A program made the position numbers and the translations under genes. A DNA stretch of 64,000 bases from Thauera sp. GDN1. Lineage in GTDB: Bacteria; Pseudomonadota; Gammaproteobacteria; Burkholderiales; Rhodocyclaceae. Positions within the stretch are counted from its first letter, which is position 1. Every line of letters begins with the position of its first letter. Below the pieces are notes generated by a model, which saw only the letters and a list, made by a program, of their open reading frames with translations, did not search any database and had not been told where the DNA came from. The stretch covers positions 3,534,001 to 3,598,000 of the forward strand of contig NZ_CP097870.1 in assembly GCF_029223545.1 (NCBI RefSeq), in the 5' to 3' direction. Below, in pieces: positions 54,356 through 62,869 of this stretch.

Positions 54356-55816
54356 ATGAAAGAAATCAAGAACTTCATCAACGGCGAGTACGTCACCAAC
54401 GTCAGCGGCAAGACCTACGAGAACCGCAACCCGGTCGACAACTCGCTGATCGGCATGGTGTACGAAGCCGGCAAGCCGGAAGTCGACGCCGCCGTCGCCG
54501 CCGCCAAGGCCGCGCTCAAGGGCCCCTGGGGCAAGCTCTCGGTGGTCGAGCGCTGCAACATGCTCGACGCCGTGGTCGATGAGATCAACCGCCGCTTCGA
54601 CGACTTCCTGCAGGCCGAGATCGCCGACACCGGCAAGCCGGCCCACCTCGCCTCGCACATCGACATCCCGCGCGGCGCGGCGAACTTCAAGATCTTCACC
54701 GACACCATCAAGAACGTGTCGACCGAGTCCTTCGAGATGCGCACCCCGGACGGCAAGACCGCGCGCAGCTACGGCGTGCGCACCCCGCGCGGCGTGATCG
54801 CGATCGTCTGCCCGTGGAACCTGCCGCTGCTGCTGATGACCTGGAAGGCCGGCCCGGCGCTCGCCTGCGGCAACACCGTGGTCGTCAAGCCCTCCGAAGC
54901 CACGCCGCTCACCGCGACCCTGCTGGGCGAGGTGATGAACAAGGTCGGCCTGCCCAAGGGCGTGTACAACGTGGTCAACGGCTTCGGCGTGGATTCGGCC
55001 GGCGCCTTCCTGACCGCCCACCCCGACGTCAACGGCATCACCTTCACCGGCGAGACCAAGACCGGCACCGCGATCATGAAGGCCGGCGCCGACGGCATCC
55101 GCCCGGTGTCGCTGGAACTCGGCGGCAAGAACGCCGCGGTCGTCTTCGCCGACTGCGACTTCGACAACACCATCGCCACGCTGACCCGCTCCTGCTTCGA
55201 GAACGCCGGCCAGGTCTGCCTGGGCACCGAGCGCGTGTACGTCCAGCGCCCGATCTTCGACAAGGTCGTCGCCGCGATGAAGGAACAGGCCGAGAAGATG
55301 AAGCCGGGCCGCCCCTTCGACCCCGACACCAGGATCGGCCCGCTGGTCAGCAAGATTCACCAGAAGAAAGTGCTGGGCATGTACGCCAAGGCCAAGGAAG
55401 AAGGCGCCAACATCGTCTTCGGCGGCGGCATCCCCGACATGCCGGAAGAGCTGAAGGACGGCTGCTGGGTGCAGCCCACGATCTGGACCGGCCTGCCCGA
55501 GACCGCGACCGTCGTGACCGAGGAAATCTTCGGGCCCTGCTGCCACATCCAGCCCTTCGACACCGAAGAGGAAGTGCTGAACATGGTCAACGCCAACCGC
55601 TACGGCCTGGCCACCTCGGTGCACACCCAGGACATCAGCCGCGCCATGCGCATGGCCAATTCGATCGAAGTCGGCCTGTGCTGGATCAACAGCTGGTTCC
55701 TGCGCGACCTGCGCACCCCGTTCGGCGGCTCCAAGCAGTCGGGCATCGGCCGCGAGGGCGGTGTGCACTCGCTCGAGTTCTACACCGAACTCCGCAACGT
55801 GATGATCAAGTACTAA
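54356..55816 (+). CDS. dmpC: 2-hydroxymuconic semialdehyde dehydrogenase
   Basis: A 486-residue aldehyde dehydrogenase, the exact length of DmpC/XylG. It oxidises the ring-cleavage product of catechol to 4-oxalocrotonate in the meta-cleavage pathway. Catalytic Cys288 (NAGQVCLGTE) and Glu254 (LELGGKN) are visible, as is the DmpC-like C-terminus INSWFLRDLRTPFGGSKQSG followed by VHSLEFYTELRN. 2-aminomuconic semialdehyde dehydrogenases are close relatives, so the substrate could be the amino analogue. First gene of a three-gene operon. Confidence 0.88.
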   Translation: MKEIKNFINGEYVTNVSGKTYENRNPVDNSLIGMVYEAGKPEVDAAVAAAKAALKGPWGKLSVVERCNMLDAVVDEINRRFDDFLQAEIADTGKPAHLASHIDIPRGAANFKIFTDTIKNVSTESFEMRTPDGKTARSYGVRTPRGVIAIVCPWNLPLLLMTWKAGPALACGNTVVVKPSEATPLTATLLGEVMNKVGLPKGVYNVVNGFGVDSAGAFLTAHPDVNGITFTGETKTGTAIMKAGADGIRPVSLELGGKNAAVVFADCDFDNTIATLTRSCFENAGQVCLGTERVYVQRPIFDKVVAAMKEQAEKMKPGRPFDPDTRIGPLVSKIHQKKVLGMYAKAKEEGANIVFGGGIPDMPEELKDGCWVQPTIWTGLPETATVVTEEIFGPCCHIQPFDTEEEVLNMVNANRYGLATSVHTQDISRAMRMANSIEVGLCWINSWFLRDLRTPFGGSKQSGIGREGGVHSLEFYTELRNVMIKY

Positions 55817-55881
55817 GACGCGCCGCCGGCCGGGCCCTGCGCCCGGCCCTCCCGACAACCGAATCCTGTAGAGAGCCCCAC

Positions 55882-56664
55882 ATGGACCAGAACAAGATCA
55901 ACCACTACGGCGACGAGCTGTACACCGCGCTCAAGACCCTGACCCCGGTCGCGCCGCTGACCGACCGCGAAAGCGACATCACCATCGAGGATGCGTACGC
56001 CATCCAGCTGCGCATGATCCAGCGCCAGCTCGACGACGGCCACACCGTGGTCGGCAAGAAGATCGGCGTCACCAGCAAGGTCGTCATGGACATGCTGAAG
56101 GTGAACCAGCCCGACTTCGGCCAGCTGCTGTCGAACATGGTCTACAACGAAGGCGAGCCGATCGTCGCCTCGTCGATGATCGCCCCCAAGGCCGAAGCCG
56201 AAGTCGCCTTCATCCTCAAGAACGACCTGATGGGGCCGGGCGTGACCGCGGCCGACGTGCTGCGCGCCACCGATTGCGTGGTGCCCTGCTTCGAAATCGT
56301 CGATTCGCGCATCAAGGATTGGAAGATCAAGATCCAGGACACCGTGGCCGACAACGCCTCGTGCGGCGTGCTGGTGCTCGGCGGCGTGCGCAAGAGCCCG
56401 CGCCAGCTCGACCTCGCGCTCGCCGGCATGGTGCTGTCCAAGAACGGCGACATCATCAGCACCTCCACCGGCGCCGCCGTCCAGGGCTCGCCGGTCAACG
56501 CCATCGCCTGGCTGGCCAACACCCTCGGCCGCCTCGGCATCGGCCTCAAGGCCGGCGAGATCATCCTCTCCGGCTCGCAATCCCCGCTCGTCCCGGTCGT
56601 CGCCGGCGACAGCCTCACCTGCAACGTCGGCGGCCTGGGCGGCACGTCGGTCCGTTTCATCTGA
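55882..56664 (+). CDS. dmpE: 2-oxopent-4-enoate hydratase
   Basis: A 260-residue enzyme that hydrates 2-hydroxypenta-2,4-dienoate to 4-hydroxy-2-oxovalerate, the step after 4-oxalocrotonate decarboxylation. Family motifs: VGKKIGVTSKVVMDML, QPDFGQLLSNMVY, KAEAEVAFILKNDLMGPGVT (metal-binding Glu) and ADNASCGVLVLGG. It forms a complex with the paralogous decarboxylase DmpH encoded 16 bp downstream; the two proteins share the FAH-like fold. Confidence 0.9.
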   Translation: MDQNKINHYGDELYTALKTLTPVAPLTDRESDITIEDAYAIQLRMIQRQLDDGHTVVGKKIGVTSKVVMDMLKVNQPDFGQLLSNMVYNEGEPIVASSMIAPKAEAEVAFILKNDLMGPGVTAADVLRATDCVVPCFEIVDSRIKDWKIKIQDTVADNASCGVLVLGGVRKSPRQLDLALAGMVLSKNGDIISTSTGAAVQGSPVNAIAWLANTLGRLGIGLKAGEIILSGSQSPLVPVVAGDSLTCNVGGLGGTSVRFI

Positions 56665-56680
56665 CAAGGAATCCGTACTC

Positions 56681-57475
56681 ATGGCACTCACCCTCGACCA
56701 GGCGACCATCGCCAAGCTCGCCGAGCACCTCGAAAACGCCGAGCTGCAGGCGTACGACGTCACCAAGATCACCGACGACTACCCCAACATGGACTGGGAT
56801 GACGCCTACGCCATCCAGGACGAGATCAAGCGCCGCAAGGAAGCCCGCGGCAACAAGGTCGCCGGCCTCAAGGCGGGCCTGACCTCGCGCGCCAAGATGA
56901 AGCAGATGGGCGTCGAGACCCCGGTGTTCGGTTTCATCGCCGACTACATGTCGGTGCCGGACGGCGGCGAAGTGAAGTTCGACGAGCTGATCCACCCCAA
57001 GGTCGAAGCCGAGATCTGCGTCGTCACCAAGGCCCCGCTGCGCGGCCCCGGCTGCCACATCGGCAACGTCATGGCGGCGATCGACTTCGTGCTGCCGGCC
57101 GTCGAAGTGATCGACTCGCGCTATCGCGACTTCAAGTTCGACCTCAAGAGCGTGATCGCCGACAACACCTCGTCGGCCCGCTTCGTGATCGGCGGCAACA
57201 TGCGCGACCTCGGCGAGCTCGACCTGCCGACGCTGGGCGTGGTGCTCGAGATCAACGGCGAAGTCGTGTCGATGGCCGCCGGCGCCGCCGTGCTCGGCAA
57301 CCCGCTGGTCGCGATCGCGATGATGGCCAACGAACTCGGCAAGCGCGGCCAGGAAATCCCGGCCGGCACCTTCATCATGACCGGCGGCGTCACCGAAGCC
57401 ATCCCGGTCAAGAAGGGTGACAACGTCAACGTCCGCTTCCAGGACCTCGGCAACGTGTCGTTCCGCTTCGTCTGA
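56681..57475 (+). CDS. dmpH: 4-oxalocrotonate decarboxylase
   Basis: A 264-residue enzyme that decarboxylates 2-oxo-3-hexenedioate (from 4-oxalocrotonate). It has RRKEARGNKVAGLKAGLTS, MGVETPVFGFIADY, HPKVEAEICVVTKAPLRGPG and EVIDSRYRDFKFDL, all as in DmpH/XylI. The ring-cleavage dioxygenase, tautomerase, aldolase and acetaldehyde dehydrogenase of the full pathway are not in this window. A strong terminator follows. Confidence 0.92.
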   Translation: MALTLDQATIAKLAEHLENAELQAYDVTKITDDYPNMDWDDAYAIQDEIKRRKEARGNKVAGLKAGLTSRAKMKQMGVETPVFGFIADYMSVPDGGEVKFDELIHPKVEAEICVVTKAPLRGPGCHIGNVMAAIDFVLPAVEVIDSRYRDFKFDLKSVIADNTSSARFVIGGNMRDLGELDLPTLGVVLEINGEVVSMAAGAAVLGNPLVAIAMMANELGKRGQEIPAGTFIMTGGVTEAIPVKKGDNVNVRFQDLGNVSFRFV

Positions 57476-57495
57476 TCGAAGCCCGCGCCGTAGCG

Positions 57496-57537
57496 ACGCC
57501 CCGGCCCCCGCGTTGATGCGGGCGCCGGGGCGTTTTT
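57496..57537 (+). terminator. intrinsic terminator of the meta-cleavage operon
   Basis: Long stem ACGCCCCGGC-C-CCCGC (57496-57511) with GCGGG-C-GCCGGGGCGT (57518-57533), one C/C mismatch and a six-base loop, followed by TTTTT. It ends the dmpCEH-like transcript. Confidence 0.9.
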
Positions 57538-57588
57538 CGTTGCTGCGGCGCCAAGCGACCGGCGCCCCGCCGGCCGCCCTGATTCAAC

Positions 57589-59787
57589 TCAGAGGTTCAC
57601 CATGGCCCGATTGGTGATCACGCGCGCATCCACCACCGCATATCCGTCCGGATAGGCGATCACCGGATTCAGGTCGAGCTCGGACAGCTGCGGATACGCG
57701 CTGACGATGCTCGACACCTTGAGCAGCAGGTCGACCAGGGCCGCTTTGTCCACCGGGCGCTCGCCGCGCACGCCGGCGAGGATCTTGCGGCCCTTGAGCT
57801 GATCGACCATCAGCTCGGCGTCGTGGCGCGACAGCGGGATGGCGCGGAAGGCGACGTCTTCCAGGATCTCGACGAAGATGCCGCCCAGGCCGAACATCAG
57901 CACCGGGCCGAAGATCGGGTCGCGCACCACGCCGATGATGGCCTCGGTGCCCTTTTTCGCCATCGGCGTCACCAGCACGCCGCGGATGTCGGCCTTGGCG
58001 TCGTAGGCGCGGCAGCTCGTCATGATCTGGTCGTAGGCGGTACGCAGTGCCGCCTCGCCCACCAGGTTGAGCTTGACCCCGCCGGCGTCCGACTTGTGCA
58101 GGATGTCCTTCGACACCACCTTCATCGCCAGCGGCTGCTGGCCGAACCTGTCGATCGCCGCGCCGAGCTCGTCGACGTGGTGGGCGACGAGCTCCTCGGC
58201 CACCGCGATGCCATGCTCGCGCAACAGCGTCTTGGCCTCGAATTCGTACAGGTCGCGGCCCTCGTTCTGCGCGCGCGCGAACATGGCCTGCATGCTGTCG
58301 AGCGGGGTGACGCTCGCCTGCAGCGGCTGGCCGTGCTGGTGCTGCAGGTAGATGCCGCGCTCGGCCAGCGCCTCCAGCACCCGCACCGCATGTTCGATGG
58401 AGGCGTACACCGGCAGCCCGGCCTCGTGCAGGCGGCGCAGCGCGGGCGGCTTGACCGGCGCGTACAGGCTGTAGATGACCAGCGGCTTGCCGCAGGCGCG
58501 CGCGAGTTCGATCATCGATTCGGCCGCGCGCATCTCGCCGCCGAGCAGGGACTCGGCGAAGCGGGTGTGATAGCCGCCGAACATGCCGACCAGGAAGACC
58601 GCATCCACGTTGTCGTCGTCGGCGACGATCTCCATGCAGCGCGCGAGCACCTCGGGGTCGGCGTCCGAGCTGCCGGCGACGTCGATCGGGTTGGCGAGCG
58701 AGGCCTGCGGGAACAGGATCGCAGCCAGGCGCTTGCGCGTGGCTTCGGACAGCTCGGCCAGTTCCAGCCCGGCGTCCGACAGGCGGTCGGAGGTGATCGT
58801 GGCCTGGCCGCCGCCATCGGCGATCACCGCCACCCGCCGGCCGCGCGCCTGCTGCAGCAGCGCCAGGCCCTCGGCCACCGGCAGGATGCGGTCGGAGTTG
58901 CGCACCACGGTCACCCCGACCTGGCGCAGCAGGTCGACCGTCATCTCGTAGCTGCCGGCCAGCGCGCCGGTGTGCGAGCTGGCGGCCTTCTTGCCGAGCT
59001 CGGTGGCGCCCGACTTGTACACCACCACCGGCTTCACCGGCGTGATCTCGCGCGCCGCCTGCAGGAAGCGCTGGCCGTCGCGGAAGCCTTCCACGTACAG
59101 GGTGGCGACGCGGGTGTTCTCGTCCTCGCCGAGGTAGCGCAGGTAGTCGTTGAAGCCGATGTCGGTCTGGTTGCCCGGGCCGACGTAGGTCGAGAAGCCG
59201 ACGTGGCCGTTGTGCTCGGCTTCCAGCACCAGCGCCAGCAGCATGTTGCCCGACTGCGAGATGAAGCCGATGTCGCCCGCCTTCACGTTGCGCAGGTCGA
59301 GCAGGTTCACGTTCTTGTGCAGGTTGAACATGCCCGAGGTGTTGGGACCGATGATGCGCACACCGCCGGCGCGCGCGGCGTCCAGCACCTGCTGCTCGAG
59401 CTTCGCGCCCTCGGGGCCGGTCTCGCGGAAGCCGCTGGCGAGGATCACCGCGCCCTTCACGCCCTTGCGTCCGCACTCGGCCAGCAGCCCGGGCAGGGTC
59501 GCGGCCGGGGTGCAGATCAGCGCCAGATCGACCGGGCCGGGAATGTCGTCGAGCGAGGCGTAGGTCGGCACGCCGAGGATCTCGGGCACCTTGGGGTTGA
59601 GCGGATAGATACGGCCGCGGTAGTTGCCCTTGATCAGGCCGACCATGGCCTTGTAGCCGCGCTTGGTGGGGTCGGCCGAAGCGCCGACGATGGCGATCGA
59701 GTCCGGTGCGAGGAAGTCGTGCAGCGGGCTCTTGTGGGCGGTCGCGGAGGTGGACTGCGTCGGGGCCTGGGTCGTGGTCTCGGTCAT
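57589..59787 (-). CDS. ADP-forming acyl-CoA synthetase (acetate-CoA ligase family)
   Basis: A 732-residue fused alpha/beta NDP-forming acyl-CoA synthetase. The order is a CoA-binding domain (IAIVGASADPTKRGYKAMVG near residue 31), the succinyl-CoA-ligase-like flavodoxin domains with the phospho-accepting His272 in SSHTGALAGS, then the ATP-grasp part (MKVVSKDILHKSDAGGVKLN and VFGPVLMFGLGGIFVE-like segment). No acetyltransferase domain is attached, so it is not a PatZ protein. It interconverts an acyl-CoA and an acid with ATP; the acid is unknown. Its stop is close to the terminator of the meta operon, and the hydratase gene lies 4 bp upstream in the same operon. Confidence 0.87.
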   Translation of the reverse strand: MTETTTQAPTQSTSATAHKSPLHDFLAPDSIAIVGASADPTKRGYKAMVGLIKGNYRGRIYPLNPKVPEILGVPTYASLDDIPGPVDLALICTPAATLPGLLAECGRKGVKGAVILASGFRETGPEGAKLEQQVLDAARAGGVRIIGPNTSGMFNLHKNVNLLDLRNVKAGDIGFISQSGNMLLALVLEAEHNGHVGFSTYVGPGNQTDIGFNDYLRYLGEDENTRVATLYVEGFRDGQRFLQAAREITPVKPVVVYKSGATELGKKAASSHTGALAGSYEMTVDLLRQVGVTVVRNSDRILPVAEGLALLQQARGRRVAVIADGGGQATITSDRLSDAGLELAELSEATRKRLAAILFPQASLANPIDVAGSSDADPEVLARCMEIVADDDNVDAVFLVGMFGGYHTRFAESLLGGEMRAAESMIELARACGKPLVIYSLYAPVKPPALRRLHEAGLPVYASIEHAVRVLEALAERGIYLQHQHGQPLQASVTPLDSMQAMFARAQNEGRDLYEFEAKTLLREHGIAVAEELVAHHVDELGAAIDRFGQQPLAMKVVSKDILHKSDAGGVKLNLVGEAALRTAYDQIMTSCRAYDAKADIRGVLVTPMAKKGTEAIIGVVRDPIFGPVLMFGLGGIFVEILEDVAFRAIPLSRHDAELMVDQLKGRKILAGVRGERPVDKAALVDLLLKVSSIVSAYPQLSELDLNPVIAYPDGYAVVDARVITNRAMVNL

Positions 59788-59791
59788 CGTG

Positions 59792-60574
59792 TCATTCCCC
59801 CTTGAAGACGGGTGCGCGTTTCTCGGCGAAGGCATCCACGCCTTCCTGCCAGTCCTTGGTCGTGCCGACGAACATCATGCCTTCCAGCTCGGCGGTGAGG
59901 CAGGCGTCCAGCGTGCGCTCGGCCGACAGATTGAGCTGCTCCTTGGCGAGCTGCATCGAGAACGGCGCCTTGCTCGCCACCTTGAGCGCGAACTCGCGCG
60001 CCGCATCGAGGAAGCCCTCGTCGGGGAACACACGGTTGGCCAGGCCGATGCGCACCGCCTCCTCGCCCTTGATGCGCTCGCCGAGGAAGACCAGCTCGCG
60101 CGCCTTGGCCAGCCCGACCAGGCGCGGCAGCAGCCAGGTCACGCCGCCGCCGAGGAAGTTGCCGATCGAGATCTCGGGCAGGCCGATCTGCGCGCTCTCG
60201 GCCATGAGCATGAAGTCGGAGGCGATCGCGATCTCGGCGCCAGCGCCAAGCGCATAGCCATTGACCGCGGCGATCACCGGCGTCTTCATGTGCAGCAGGC
60301 GGTGGCAGGCATCCTGCTCGCCCTTGAGGTACTGGCGGCGGTCGAAGGCGGTGCGCCCGACCTTGTGCGCCTTGAGGTCGGCGCCGACGCAGAAGGCACG
60401 GCCCTCGCCGGTGATCAGCACGACGCGCGCGTCGCGATCGGCCTCGGCGCGGGTGAGCGCGTCATTGAGCTCGTCGTAGAGCTGCCGGGTGACGGCATTG
60501 AGGCGCTGCGGACGGTTGAGGCGGATCTCGGCGATGCCGTCGCGCAGGTCGTAGAGGATGGTTTCGTAGCTCAT
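59792..60574 (-). CDS. enoyl-CoA hydratase/isomerase family protein
   Basis: A 260-residue crotonase-fold protein. Oxyanion-hole segments are GRAFCVGADLKAH and NGYALGAGAEIAIASDFML; the catalytic Glu positions are in GLPEISIGNFLGGG. The C-terminus is EGVDAFAEKRAPVFKG. It probably hydrates an enoyl-CoA in fatty or aromatic acid breakdown. It is directly upstream of the ADP-forming acyl-CoA synthetase (4-bp gap), so the pair may act on the same acyl chain. Confidence 0.88.
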   Translation of the reverse strand: MSYETILYDLRDGIAEIRLNRPQRLNAVTRQLYDELNDALTRAEADRDARVVLITGEGRAFCVGADLKAHKVGRTAFDRRQYLKGEQDACHRLLHMKTPVIAAVNGYALGAGAEIAIASDFMLMAESAQIGLPEISIGNFLGGGVTWLLPRLVGLAKARELVFLGERIKGEEAVRIGLANRVFPDEGFLDAAREFALKVASKAPFSMQLAKEQLNLSAERTLDACLTAELEGMMFVGTTKDWQEGVDAFAEKRAPVFKGE

Positions 60575-60633
60575 GTGGGCTTCCCGTTGGGGTTGGGGGG
60601 CGGGGGGAAAAGGGCCGGAGCGGAGAGGGCGAA

Positions 60634-61326
60634 TCAGGGCCCGCACGGACGGCAGTCGTGCGCGGGGGGCGGCTTGTGCATCAGCACCACGTCCTTGCAC
60701 GGCACCTCGCAATGCCAGCCGAAACGCTGCGCGATGTGCCGGAACGTGCGCTCGCGATAGAACACCACGTGGGTGGGATCGCGGCGGTAGTGCCAGCCGG
60801 CGAAGCGCGCGTCCTCGGTCTGGAAGCAGGTCATCACGCCCAGCCAGCCACCGGGACGCAGCAGGGCGTCGAGGCGGACGAACTCGGCGGCGGGATCGTG
60901 GAAATGCTCGACGACCTCGGTGCAGGTGACGAAGTCGTAGCTGCGCGCGAGCGCCGCGGTGTCGGGCGCGAACAGGGGGTCGTAGAGCGCGACCCGGTGG
61001 CCGGCCGCGCGCAGCACCGCGGCCAGCGCCGGGCCGGGGCCGCAGCCGTAGTCCAGCCCTTCGGCCGCCGGGGGCAGGCGCTGCAGCAGCGGATCGGCCA
61101 GGCGGGCCAGGAAGCGCAGGTAGCCGGGGTCGTCGGGAGCGTTGCGATGGAGCAGGTATTCCGCGCGCTCGACGGCCACCGTCGGCCGCTGCGCGGGCGG
61201 CACGAAGGTGGCTTCGCAGGCATCGCAGCGCCAGTAGTCCCGCCCATCCACATGCATGAAAGGGCGCGGCGCCGCGTCGAGGCAGACCGGACAGGCAGGC
61301 ACCGGTCCGGGAGCATGCAGACTCAT
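60634..61326 (-). CDS. class I SAM-dependent methyltransferase with N-terminal zinc ribbon
   Basis: A 230-residue protein. The start shows two Cys pairs (CPVC and CDAC, about residues 12-40) typical of a small zinc ribbon. Then comes a Rossmann methyltransferase with EGLDYGCGPGPAL as SAM loop, VTCTEVVEHFHDP and LLRPGGWLGVMTCF. Such zinc-ribbon methyltransferases act on varied substrates, often in cell-surface sugar or antibiotic pathways, so the target is open. Start: ATG 61326; ATG 61335 is equally possible. Confidence 0.75.
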   Translation of the reverse strand: MSLHAPGPVPACPVCLDAAPRPFMHVDGRDYWRCDACEATFVPPAQRPTVAVERAEYLLHRNAPDDPGYLRFLARLADPLLQRLPPAAEGLDYGCGPGPALAAVLRAAGHRVALYDPLFAPDTAALARSYDFVTCTEVVEHFHDPAAEFVRLDALLRPGGWLGVMTCFQTEDARFAGWHYRRDPTHVVFYRERTFRHIAQRFGWHCEVPCKDVVLMHKPPPAHDCRPCGP

Positions 61327-61586
61327 GAGCGCCATTGTACGCAGCGCCGTCGCGACTGCCCACGCCGAAACATCCGGACGCAGATCGCGCGCGGACGGCA
61401 GCGCCGGCTTCACCGCCACGCCGGATTGACCGACAATGCGCGCCGGACACGCGTGCCGATCCTTTGCATCGGCCGTCCACGGCGCGGGTTCCGCCCGCTC
61501 CGCCGCCGGCGGCACGACCCGCCGGCCACCCCTTAAGCCCCGGCGGCATCCCGCACCGGGGCGGCTTTGTTGATCGGGAGATCCCT

Positions 61587-62723
61587 GTGAACCGCCGCAA
61601 CTTCATCCGCACCGGCGTGGCCGCGGCCAGCCTCGCGCTGCCCGCATTCGCCCGCGCCAATTCCCCCGCGCCCCTCGCCACGCCCGCCCCCACGGCGGCC
61701 GGCCCCGTCGAGTTCGCCCCCACGCCGGACTCCGGCTGGCGCCGCTTCGAGGTCAAGACCCGCATCGAGCCCCTCGCCGGCGACGGCGCGACCCGCGTCT
61801 GGGTGCCGCTGCCGTCCATGAACGAGGCCGACTGGCAGCGCCCGATGGGCAACCTGTGGCAGGGCAACGCCGACTTCATGACCCTGGTGCGCGACGCCTC
61901 GGGCGCCGAGATGCTGTACGCGGAGTGGGCGCCGGGCGGCGCGCTGCCTGAGCTGGAAGTGGTCAGCCGCTTCGCCACCCGCGACCGCGCCACCGACTTC
62001 GCCAGCCCGAGCGCCGAGCGCCTGAGCCTGCCGCGCGAGCAGCGCGCGCTCTACACCCGCGCCACCGCGCTGCTGCCCACCGACGGCATCGTGCGCGACA
62101 CCGCGCGCGACATCGTGCGCGGCGCGAAGACCGACGAGGACAAGGCACGCGCGATCTACGAGTGGATCGTGGACAACACCTTCCGCGACCCCAAGGTGCG
62201 CGGCTGCGGCAACGGCGACATCCGCACGATGATCGAGACCGGCAACCTGTCGGGCAAGTGCGCCGACCTCAACGCGCTCTACGTCGGCCTGGCGCGCGCC
62301 GCCGGCTTGCCGGCGCGCGACGTGTACGGCATCCGCGTCGCCGATTCGCGCTTCGGCTACAAGAGCCTGGGCAAGAGCGGCACCATCTCCAAGGCCCAGC
62401 ACTGCCGCGCCGAGGTCTTCCTCGAGCGCTTCGGCTGGGTGCCGGTGGATCCGGCCGACGTGCGCAAGGTCGTGCTCGAGGAGCCCCCCGGCAATCTGTC
62501 GATGATCGACCCCAAGGTGGTCGCCGCGCGCAAGCGCCTGTTCGGCGCCTGGGAGATGAACTGGCTGGCCTACAACGACGCCCACGACCTCAGGCTGCCC
62601 AACAGCAGCGGCGGCGAGATCCCGTTCCTGATGTACCCGCAGGGCGAGGCCAACGGCGAGCGCTTCGACAGCCTCGATCCGGACGCCTTCCGCTACACGC
62701 TGACCGCGACCGAGCTCGGCTGA
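61587..62723 (+). CDS. Tat-exported transglutaminase-like protein
   Basis: A 378-residue periplasmic protein. A Tat signal ([23 protein letters not shown]) is followed by an N-terminal beta domain and a transglutaminase/protease-like core: catalytic Cys in [20 protein letters not shown], His in [10 protein letters not shown] and Asp in [11 protein letters not shown]. It may act as a cysteine protease or amidase on cell envelope material; real crosslinking is less likely. Start: GTG 61587, six bases after GGGAG; no ATG is available near the signal sequence. Confidence 0.8.
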   Translation: MNRRNFIRTGVAAASLALPAFARANSPAPLATPAPTAAGPVEFAPTPDSGWRRFEVKTRIEPLAGDGATRVWVPLPSMNEADWQRPMGNLWQGNADFMTLVRDASGAEMLYAEWAPGGALPELEVVSRFATRDRATDFASPSAERLSLPREQRALYTRATALLPTDGIVRDTARDIVRGAKTDEDKARAIYEWIVDNTFRDPKVRGCGNGDIRTMIETGNLSGKCADLNALYVGLARAAGLPARDVYGIRVADSRFGYKSLGKSGTISKAQHCRAEVFLERFGWVPVDPADVRKVVLEEPPGNLSMIDPKVVAARKRLFGAWEMNWLAYNDAHDLRLPNSSGGEIPFLMYPQGEANGERFDSLDPDAFRYTLTATELG

Positions 62724-62736
62724 ACGCGATCGCGGA

Positions 62737-62775
62737 CCGGGCCGGCCGCCGCCCTGCGCGCACGGGCCGGCCCGG
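62737..62775. terminator. GC-rich hairpin after the transglutaminase-like gene
   Basis: Perfect 11-bp arms CCGGGCCGGCC (62737-62747) and GGCCGGCCCGG (62765-62775), with a 17-base loop and no T-run. It could be a Rho-independent pause or simply an RNA-stabilising hairpin. Confidence 0.35.
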
Positions 62776-62869
62776 CGCCCGTCATCGCCGCGTGGTGGAC
62801 ATCCTGCGCACCGATGGCCAAGAATCGGGGCCCCTCCCCTTTTTCCCTCCCCGAACCGGAGACGACAAG

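Noticed and set aside
61533..61572. GCCCCGG/CCGGGGC hairpin with a CTTTGTT tail just before the transglutaminase-like gene
   Set aside because: It resembles a terminator but there is no upstream plus-strand gene for it to end; an attenuator role would be speculation.
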